This document shows positions 1-4,849 of a stretch of DNA of 9,370 bases, piece by piece. The stretch's first letter is position 1. The number at the start of each line of letters is the position of its first letter. Under the pieces are notes generated by a model. The model had not been told where the DNA came from, searched no databases, and saw nothing but the letters and a program-made list of their open reading frames with translations. A program made the translations under genes and the position numbers. Source of the stretch: Candidatus Uhrbacteria bacterium (lineage in GTDB: Bacteria; Patescibacteriota; Patescibacteriia; 2-12-FULL-60-25); assembly GCA_023246415.1 (NCBI GenBank), contig JAHFIK010000048.1, positions 1 to 9,370 of the forward strand. Reading direction: 5' to 3'.

Positions 1-2
1 GA

Positions 3-395
3 GAGGTTGCGTGGTATCCTCGAATTGCCCCACGGGTTCGGCTCGTCATGAGTGCGGAACTGGGCTATTCGGCAAAGGTCTACGGATCGCATTCGAGCGT
101 CCTTGGTCTCGGCCTTGGACTCGCGAATGAACTGACGACCGATGTGATCGGGAGCGTGCAGCTGTTCGCTCAGCACTTCTACTACGACAATGAATGGAGC
201 AAAGGAAACATCTACGGGGTCGCCCCGGGGATGGTCTGGGCTCCAGGCCTGTCAAAGAAGAAGCCGGGAGAGGTTGCATTTGCGCTTTCGTTGGACGTTC
301 CGATTGGGATGGGTCGCTTCATTGTCCCTGGTCAGCCAGAGGTGGTGCAGCAGTTCCAGCTCGGCGGACGTCTTGGTCTCGGAATCATCTTCTAG
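3..395 (+). CDS. C-terminal part of a probable beta-barrel protein (5'-truncated)
   Basis: The reading frame is open from the window edge to a TAG at 393-395, giving about 130 residues. The ATG at 48 has no ribosome binding site, and the codons before it read as similar strand-like sequence, so the real start is probably upstream of the window. The protein alternates hydrophobic and polar residues in short segments rich in Gly, Tyr and Phe (for example VLGLGLGLANEL, SVQLFAQHFYY, EVAFALSLDVPIGMG), and it ends in RLGLGIIF. A final strand closing on Phe is the usual C-terminal signature of outer-membrane beta-barrels. That class is an inference; no specific family is recognised. A GC-rich terminator follows directly. 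If the genome is from a single-membrane CPR bacterium, a true outer-membrane barrel would be unexpected, so a soluble or surface beta-sheet protein is the alternative. Confidence 0.6.
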   Translation, partial: EVAWYPRIAPRVRLVMSAELGYSAKVYGSHSSVLGLGLGLANELTTDVIGSVQLFAQHFYYDNEWSKGNIYGVAPGMVWAPGLSKKKPGEVAFALSLDVPIGMGRFIVPGQPEVVQQFQLGGRLGLGIIF

Positions 396-402
396 CATGA
401 AA

Positions 403-451
403 CTCGTGAGGCGGGGGTTGGTCATCTGATCACCCCTCGCCCACTCGATTT
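403..451 (+). terminator. Intrinsic terminator after the barrel-like gene
   Basis: An arm at 406-418 (GTGAGGCGGGGGT) pairs with 432-444 (ACCCCTCGCCCAC) with one bulged A and one G-U wobble. A short T-containing tail (GATTTC) follows. The hairpin begins about ten bases after the stop codon. The T-tract is short, so termination efficiency is uncertain. Confidence 0.6.
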
Positions 452-468
452 CAAAGGTTCATAAAAGT

Positions 469-492
469 ATTCATGATGAATCATTCATGAAT
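469..492. repeat. Short inverted repeat with 7-base word structure (weak example)
   Basis: Three consecutive 7-base blocks read ATTCATG, ATGAATC, ATTCATG (469-489). ATTCATGA at 469-476 is the exact inverted complement of TCATGAAT at 485-492. It lies between the terminator of the preceding gene and the start of the cysteine-module gene. It could be an operator, or a short member of the 7-base-word hairpins seen later in the window. It is much shorter than those and could be coincidence in AT-rich DNA. Confidence 0.4.
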
Positions 493-550
493 CCTCCTAT
501 GCTCCTTGGAAAGTGAACCGTCTTTCAAAGGACACAACAACATACGGTCG

Positions 551-558
551 GAGAGAGG
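551..558 (+). promoter_or_regulatory. Purine-rich ribosome binding site deciding the ATG 564 start
   Basis: GAGAGAGG lies five bases before ATG 564 and is the only convincing Shine-Dalgarno-like site in the window. It supports ATG 564 over the upstream in-frame GTG at 513, which would add 17 polar residues in front of the signal peptide. Confidence 0.55.
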
Positions 559-563
559 TCGCA

Positions 564-1733
564 ATGAATGCAGTGAAGCAACTCACGTTGTGGATTGCGC
601 TCCTGATCCCGTCTTGCTTCGGTCCATTGGGTCCGGGCAACGGTCAGGGTGACGCGGTGGAAACAGGTGGCCAGTCGAATGTTGCCGGAACAACCGGCCA
701 TTCGAATGCAGGCGCCTCATCGGTTGGTGGAACCGCGTCGAACGCGGGCGGATCCCAACAAGCGGGATCCTCATCAACCGCGGTCGGCGGTGCAACGTCG
801 AATGTCGGCGGAACATCGTCAGCCGGTGGAACGGGAACGTCATCGTTCTGTTCAAATCCTCTTGCGTGCATTCCCGGATTTATTCGGGCGTGTCCGTCTG
901 GAAGGGAAACGCAAACCTGCAACACGGGATGCACGTACGATGCGTGCGTTTCGATGTCAGGCATCGGCGGCGCCTCAAGCACCGGCGGTGCGGCAGCAAC
1001 AGGTGGAGTATCTCCTACGGGCGGAGCCGCGTCGGTTGCCACGGGTGGATCGGCCATGGCTGCAACCGGTGGATCTGCCGTCGTCGCTGCAACCGGTGGA
1101 ACATCAGGAACGGTGTGCATCGCAAATGCTCCCTATGTCTGCTCATCCGCATCTTGCGTGAACGGACAGGGGACAATGATGTGCAATGCGAACGGAACGG
1201 GGTATCTCGCGTGTACCTGCGTTTCTGCAGGCACCGGTGGCGCAACATCGACCGCAACCGGCGGTGCGGCGGCAACCGGTGGAACGGGTCAGATGATTCC
1301 GTCAGGATGTACCACGATCCATCTCGTATACGTCGCCCCAGCGACATACAGCGTCGTCGAGATTTTTGGAAAGATTACGAATCTCAATCGGACGAGCGTG
1401 TACATGCGTCCAACGCCACTCGACGCGTCCGGATCGCTAATCTCGAAGGCGTTTGTCTGGGGCGTGCTCCAGGATGGAGTCCATCCCGTCTGTGAAGCAC
1501 GCGGAACGAATACGGTCGTGTGCGACATGATGGTTCCGTCTGGCGCGCTGATGACGATCGACCCGCATTACTACAACGTTGGCGGAGACATGTTCTTCGC
1601 AACCTACACGGGTTCGCTCGCCGGATCCCTCGCGATAACGTCTGGTACGATGACGATTCCGTGGCGAATCGCCGGTCCGTATTCAGCTGCGGATGGAAGT
1701 CCGGCCGTGGTCGTGGAATTCGTATCCCCATAG
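564..1733 (+). CDS. Secreted cysteine-module lipoprotein with Gly/Ser/Thr/Ala-rich linkers
   Basis: The 389-residue product starts with a signal peptide (K5, hydrophobic residues 7-16) ending in IPSC, a plausible but imperfect lipobox that would place the lipidated Cys at 18. Residues about 33-95, 132-183 and 221-242 are low-complexity linkers made of GG-centred words such as ATGG and STGG. Between them sit two modules of six cysteines each: C96, C102, C110, C119, C123, C128 and C185, C193, C198, C207, C217, C219. The first contains the pattern CIPGFIRAC..ETQTCNTGCTYDAC, resembling small Cys modules found in surface proteins of myxobacteria and some CPR bacteria. Residues about 246-389 form a separate beta-rich domain with C249, C310 and C320; I do not recognise its family. 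The likely role is an extracytoplasmic surface protein with disulfide-stabilised modules; the ligand is unknown. The ribosome binding site and the terminator suggest a single-gene transcript. Confidence 0.8.
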   Translation: MNAVKQLTLWIALLIPSCFGPLGPGNGQGDAVETGGQSNVAGTTGHSNAGASSVGGTASNAGGSQQAGSSSTAVGGATSNVGGTSSAGGTGTSSFCSNPLACIPGFIRACPSGRETQTCNTGCTYDACVSMSGIGGASSTGGAAATGGVSPTGGAASVATGGSAMAATGGSAVVAATGGTSGTVCIANAPYVCSSASCVNGQGTMMCNANGTGYLACTCVSAGTGGATSTATGGAAATGGTGQMIPSGCTTIHLVYVAPATYSVVEIFGKITNLNRTSVYMRPTPLDASGSLISKAFVWGVLQDGVHPVCEARGTNTVVCDMMVPSGALMTIDPHYYNVGGDMFFATYTGSLAGSLAITSGTMTIPWRIAGPYSAADGSPAVVVEFVSP

Positions 1734-1774
1734 CGCCCGTTGTGTTGTGTCGTCTCAGACGGTTCACGGTATCT

Positions 1775-1826
1775 CGCCCCGGTTCTCTGAAGCTCGCAAG
1801 AGTGGAAGAGAGCCGGGGCGGATTTT
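1775..1826 (+). terminator. Intrinsic terminator after the cysteine-module gene
   Basis: CGCCCCGGTTCTCT (1775-1788) pairs with AGAGAGCCGGGGCG (1807-1820) over 14 bases with one G-U wobble. The loop is 18 bases, and GATTTTA follows with four Ts at 1823-1826. It lies 41 bases after the stop codon. This is a canonical rho-independent terminator shape and shows no 7-base word structure. Confidence 0.8.
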
Positions 1827-1832
1827 AATGTT

Positions 1833-1898
1833 AGAGCACAGAGCACAGAATGAAGATCTTCGTATGAGGTCCTGTGCACGGTGCTCTGTGCTCTGTGC
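1833..1898. repeat. 7-base-word hairpin A (AGAGCAC / GTGCTCT)
   Basis: The left arm is two perfect tandem copies of AGAGCAC (1833-1846). The right arm is two perfect copies of GTGCTCT (1881-1894), followed by GTGC. The arms pair perfectly over 14 bases and can slide: 1836-1849 also pairs with 1885-1898. The loop contains the palindrome GAAGATCTTC (1852-1861). The element begins just after the terminator T-tract of the upstream gene and ends 43 bases before the next start codon. There is no T-run directly after the stem, so it is not a standard terminator. Confidence 0.8.
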
Positions 1899-1929
1899 CT
1901 TTACTCTGTACGTCTCACTGCCGCTCGCT

Positions 1930-1935
1930 TAGAAT
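1930..1935 (+). promoter_or_regulatory. Putative -10 box giving a leaderless holB-like mRNA
   Basis: TAGAAT matches the -10 consensus at five of six positions and sits six bases before ATG 1942, so transcription would start at or next to the A of the start codon. There is no ribosome binding site. A weak -35 (TGTACG at 1907-1912, 3 of 6) lies 17 bases upstream. The start site is inferred from spacing only. Confidence 0.45.
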
Positions 1936-1941
1936 CCGCGC

Positions 1942-2925
1942 ATGGATTATTTCTCAGAGGTGATCGGTCATGAGGCGGCAAAAGAGGTGCTTGCTCGAGC
2001 AGTGTTGTCTCCGCGGCACGGGTATCTCATCACCGGACCAACGGGTGTGGGATGTCATCTCATTGCAGAGGCGTTTGTGCGGGCGTTGACCACGCACCCG
2101 GCGGATCGTCCGCTGGCGGCTCATCCGGATATCATTGTGCTTGCACGGGACTGGAATGAGGCCGGAACGGCGATGAAAAAAGAGATTGCAGTGAAAGACG
2201 TGCGCGCGCTTCGTATGCGTATCGCGGAGCGTCCATCGGTTGCGACGCGCGTCGTCGCATATCTGCCGGATGCGGACGCCTTAAATGAAGAGGGGGTGAA
2301 CGCGCTTTTGAAGTCGATTGAAGAGCCACCCGCAGGGGCGGTATTCGTCCTGGTCGCACATCGCCCCGGCAGATTGCCTGCGACGCTACTGAGTCGCTTG
2401 CAGTCACTCGCCCTTCGTCGTGTTGCCTCGCCGGACATCGACGCGTGGTTGAAACAGAAGGGGGTCGAGGCCACACTTCGCAATGAATCAATTCTTGCGT
2501 CAGATGGCCGTCCGGGCATTGCCCTTCGGTATGCTGAGGACGACGGCTTTCGATCTCGTATCTCAGATGCGGATCGTGTCATTGGATTGCTGATCGCGGC
2601 TCGGACGCCTGGGGATGTCATCGCGGCGATCGCCCCCGAGGCGTCGCTCTGCGATGGGTCGGACGATGCGGTGACCGAGTGGCGTGAGACGCTTCACCTC
2701 TGGGGCGTCGCCCTTCGTCGACGGATGGGGGTGGACGCATCCGTACGGCTCACGGGGATCGGACACGCGTTCCTTCAGGCAGAGCGTCATCTCGGCGGTC
2801 CGATTTCGCCACGATTGATCTTGGAGCTCGGACTGAATTACGTTGTTTCCGGTGCTGCTCCGGTGTTTCCGGGTTGGAAGGCGGGGGCGTATCCGTTTCC
2901 AATCGGGGCGGAAAAGGGAATATAG
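1942..2925 (+). CDS. holB: DNA polymerase III delta' subunit-like clamp-loader protein
   Basis: The 327-residue protein belongs to the bacterial clamp-loader AAA+ group, which opens and loads the sliding clamp on primed DNA. The start MDYFSEVIGHEAAKEVLARA is the usual opening of delta' and DnaX proteins. The P-loop region at 32-39 reads GPTGVGCH, so the Lys of GxxGxGK[ST] is missing. The stretch at 120-130, NALLKSIEEPP, is the strongly conserved block of the family. The sensor/arginine-finger segment at 151-154 is SRLQ where family members usually have SRC. The four-Cys zinc module usual between P-loop and Walker B is absent; residues 48-65 contain no Cys. Loss of ATP binding suits delta' rather than DnaX, so delta' is the best call. 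The C-terminal third is divergent. The last codons and TAG stop fall inside hairpin B, and a -10 box six bases before ATG suggests a leaderless message. Confidence 0.85.
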   Translation: MDYFSEVIGHEAAKEVLARAVLSPRHGYLITGPTGVGCHLIAEAFVRALTTHPADRPLAAHPDIIVLARDWNEAGTAMKKEIAVKDVRALRMRIAERPSVATRVVAYLPDADALNEEGVNALLKSIEEPPAGAVFVLVAHRPGRLPATLLSRLQSLALRRVASPDIDAWLKQKGVEATLRNESILASDGRPGIALRYAEDDGFRSRISDADRVIGLLIAARTPGDVIAAIAPEASLCDGSDDAVTEWRETLHLWGVALRRRMGVDASVRLTGIGHAFLQAERHLGGPISPRLILELGLNYVVSGAAPVFPGWKAGAYPFPIGAEKGI

Positions 2926-2985
2926 AAAAGGGAAAATAGCGTTTGGAGCCATTTTCCCTTTTCTCTTTTCCATTTTCTCTTTTCT
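2911..2985. repeat. 7-base-word hairpin B (GAAAAGG / NTTTTCY) overlapping the holB end
   Basis: The left arm consists of four 7-base blocks: GAAAAGG, GAATATA, GAAAAGG, GAAAATA (2911-2938). The right arm consists of five contiguous blocks of the form NTTTTCY: ATTTTCC, CTTTTCT, CTTTTCC, ATTTTCT, CTTTTCT (2951-2985). A perfect 14-base stem joins 2924-2937 and 2951-2964. The left arm includes the last four codons of the delta' gene and its TAG stop. The T-rich right arm could also act as a terminator tail. Confidence 0.8.
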
Positions 2986-2996
2986 CACAATTCGGC

Positions 2997-3005
2997 TATT
3001 ATTAT
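2997..3005 (+). promoter_or_regulatory. Possible -10 region of the propeller lipoprotein gene
   Basis: TATTATTAT contains two overlapping TATTAT hexamers (2997-3002 and 3000-3005), each five of six to the -10 consensus. The second would place transcription start about four bases before ATG 3016. No recognisable -35 is present; the upstream DNA is the pyrimidine-rich right arm of hairpin B. Confidence 0.3.
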
Positions 3006-3015
3006 TGCTAACACT

Positions 3016-4089
3016 ATGAAACGAGGGGCTTCTCTACTCATGGGCGCAGCCGTGTGCGTCCTTTTACTCGGACAGGGATGTTCGGGTGGCACGTCATCAA
3101 CCGCAAAAGGTCCGGATGGCGGGATCTGGAAAACGACCACGCGCGGAACCTCCTGGTCGCAGAAGCGCGTGTTGATTAAAGGACCGAAAGCCGTCTCGCT
3201 TGGGAACGACGTGATGACGACGATGGTCTTTGATCCGGAAGACTCAAAAACGGTCTACGCCGGGACCACAGAACGCGGACTCGTATACTCGCTCGACAGC
3301 GGAGACTCCTGGCAAGAAGGCGGAGGTCCAACGAGTCAGATCGAATCGATTGCTGTTGATCCGAAAAACAAGTGTGTGATCTATCTGACAACGACGAACA
3401 AGATTTTCAAGACGGAGAACTGCATGCGTGACTGGAAGATGATGTACTTTGATCCGAAAACGGACAAAGTGTTCACGCGCATCGCCGTGGATTGGTACAA
3501 CCCGACCATTGTCTACGCCGGGACGAGCGAAGGGGATATGTTTAAATCGACCGATGCGGGATTGTCGTGGCTAGTCTCGAAACGGGTCGGTTCAAGCATC
3601 ACCGCATTTTTGTTTGATGGAAAAGATTCTCGAATTGTCTACGTCGGGACAAAAGGGAACGGGATTTGGAAGACGATGGACGGCGGGGGAACGTGGATCC
3701 AAATTTGGGATGCGCTTTCGAAGTTTACGAATGCCGGTCAAGTCATCACATTGGTCGCGGACGCCCAGTCCGAGAATCTCATCTATCTCGTGTCCGGTTA
3801 CGGGATTCTGAGTTCCGCGGATGGCGGAACCTCGTGGACGCCGCTGACCCTTACGAGCAAGCCGGGTGCTGCTCAAATCAAGGATTTCACGATCAATCCG
3901 CGCAATGGAAAAGAGCTCACGTATGTGACCGCGAACGCGCTCCTCACCTCGACAGACGGCGGCCAAGCGTGGACGTCGCAAAAATTACCAAGTGCGCGCA
4001 TCGCAAAATTCATCAAAGCGGATCCAAACGTTGATAATACGTTCTACCTGGGAATGGGAGCCGCCCCGCAGAGCCAGCAAGGGTTCTAG
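3016..4089 (+). CDS. Predicted lipoprotein with a seven-bladed Asp-box (BNR/Ycf48-like) propeller
   Basis: The 357-residue product has a signal peptide (K2, R3, hydrophobic 6-19) ending LLGQGC, a loose lipobox that would lipidate C22. Seven Asp-box-like repeats follow at residues 40-47, 92-99, 133-140, 178-185, 220-227, 267-274 and 312-319. Clear versions are SLDSGDSW, STDAGLSW, SADGGTSW and STDGGQAW; the third (TENCMRDW) is degenerate. Spacing of about 40-50 residues fits one repeat per blade and hence a seven-bladed beta-propeller of the sortilin/BNR/Ycf48 fold. Such domains bind ligands or assist assembly of membrane complexes; sialidase catalytic residues are not evident, so I do not call an enzyme. 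It probably sits on the outer face of the cytoplasmic membrane. Hairpin B precedes it and a strong terminator follows, so it is probably transcribed alone. Confidence 0.85.
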   Translation: MKRGASLLMGAAVCVLLLGQGCSGGTSSTAKGPDGGIWKTTTRGTSWSQKRVLIKGPKAVSLGNDVMTTMVFDPEDSKTVYAGTTERGLVYSLDSGDSWQEGGGPTSQIESIAVDPKNKCVIYLTTTNKIFKTENCMRDWKMMYFDPKTDKVFTRIAVDWYNPTIVYAGTSEGDMFKSTDAGLSWLVSKRVGSSITAFLFDGKDSRIVYVGTKGNGIWKTMDGGGTWIQIWDALSKFTNAGQVITLVADAQSENLIYLVSGYGILSSADGGTSWTPLTLTSKPGAAQIKDFTINPRNGKELTYVTANALLTSTDGGQAWTSQKLPSARIAKFIKADPNVDNTFYLGMGAAPQSQQGF

Positions 4090-4102
4090 TTATCCCATGC
4101 TC

Positions 4103-4151
4103 AACGCGCGATCAACCCTTCTCGTCGGAAGGATTGATCGCGCGTTATTTT
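4103..4151 (+). terminator. Strong intrinsic terminator after the propeller gene
   Basis: AACGCGCGATCAA (4103-4115) pairs perfectly with TTGATCGCGCGTT (4134-4146). After one mismatch, four more pairs close an eight-base loop (4121-4128). ATTTTG follows. It starts 14 bases after the TAG stop and has no 7-base word structure. Confidence 0.9.
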
Positions 4152-4165
4152 GATCCCGTGGACGT

Positions 4166-4195
4166 TTGACGGAAGCCCCTAATTTATGGGAAGAT
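4166..4195 (+). promoter_or_regulatory. Weak candidate promoter for frr
   Basis: TTGACG (4166-4171) matches the -35 consensus at five of six positions. The best -10 at 18-base spacing, GAAGAT (4190-4195), matches at only three positions. The location between the upstream terminator and the frr start supports a promoter here, but the exact boxes are uncertain. Confidence 0.25.
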
Positions 4196-4220
4196 AGCGA
4201 AGCTTCAACATTCAATTCTT

Positions 4221-4775
4221 ATGCCATCTCTCATCGATTCAAGTACGTCAGAATTTGAAAAAGTCATCACGTTCCTCGATGAGGAATTGCATGGGCTTCG
4301 GACCGGCCGGGCGCAGAGCGGGATGGTGGAACGCATTCCGGTTCAGGCATATGGCAACACCATGGAACTTCGCGGCGTGGCCTCAATTACGATTCCGGAT
4401 GCAAAAACAATCCAGATTGAGCCGTGGGATAAATCGGTCGTCAAAGAAATTGAAAAAGCCATTATCGCCGCTGATCTTGGGATGCAGCCGATGACATCCG
4501 GCTCCACGATCCGATTAACGCTCCCGGTGATGACGGAAGAGAGTCGAAAGCGACTCGTGAAAACCGTGCATGAAAAAGCGGAAGAAGCGAAGATTTCCGT
4601 TCGGAACGTCCGCGAACATCTGCGGGAAGAGATCGCAAAAGAAGAAAAGGATAAAAAGATCTCCGAAGATGAAAAATTCCGATTACAGGAAGAGCTGGAT
4701 AAGCGTGTGAAACAGTGGAATGAAAAAATTTCCGTGCTCGCGCAGGAAAAAGAAGAAGAAATCATGACCATCTAG
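4221..4775 (+). CDS. frr: Ribosome recycling factor
   Basis: The 184-residue protein matches the usual family length of about 185. Ribosome recycling factor works with EF-G in the cytoplasm to split post-termination ribosomes. Residues 1-30 and about 104-184 are the helices of the three-helix bundle (domain I), with the conserved block LRTGRA at 26-31 and the charged coiled-coil helices LPVMTEESRKRLVK (101-114) and ISVRNVREHLREE (125-137). Residues about 31-103 form the small beta domain II, including the IPDAKTIQIEPWD segment (58-70). No ribosome binding site is visible before ATG 4221. The TAG stop (4773-4775) shares its last base with the first 7-base block of hairpin C, which separates frr from glycyl-tRNA synthetase by 74 bases. 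Confidence 0.96.
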   Translation: MPSLIDSSTSEFEKVITFLDEELHGLRTGRAQSGMVERIPVQAYGNTMELRGVASITIPDAKTIQIEPWDKSVVKEIEKAIIAADLGMQPMTSGSTIRLTLPVMTEESRKRLVKTVHEKAEEAKISVRNVREHLREEIAKEEKDKKISEDEKFRLQEELDKRVKQWNEKISVLAQEKEEEIMTI

Positions 4776-4848
4776 TGTGTCGTGCGTTGTGCGTGGTCCG
4801 TAGGATCTCTCTGATCTACCCACGCACCACGCACCACGCACCACGCAC
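4775..4848. repeat. 7-base-word hairpin C (GTGCGTK / CACGCAC x4) abutting the glyS start
   Basis: The right arm is four perfect tandem copies of CACGCAC (4821-4848), ending one base before ATG 4850. The left arm has GTGTGTC, GTGCGTT and GTGCGTG (4775-4795), beginning on the last base of the frr stop codon. Positions 4782-4796 pair with 4820-4834 at 14 of 15 positions, and the outer 7-base block can extend the stem with mismatches. A small inner hairpin (TAGGATC / GATCTA, 4801-4818) caps it. No T-tract follows, so it does not look like a terminator. Because spare copies of the word remain unpaired, the stem can slide in 7-base steps. Confidence 0.85.
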
Positions 4849-4849
4849 T

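Noticed and set aside
644..1120. Long minus-strand frame with Pro/Val/Ala-rich product opposite the lipoprotein gene
   Set aside because: It mirrors the Gly/Thr-rich linker codons of the plus strand. It has no family resemblance and no ribosome binding site, so it is a shadow frame.
4103..4151. Candidate fifth full-size word hairpin after the propeller gene
   Set aside because: The stem is a single GC-rich inverted repeat with no internal 7-base repetition and a T-tail, so it is an ordinary intrinsic terminator.
4821..4848. Tandem repeat resembling a small CRISPR-like or microsatellite array
   Set aside because: The 7-base copies are contiguous with no spacers, and a complementary array lies just upstream, so it fits a hairpin and not a CRISPR array.
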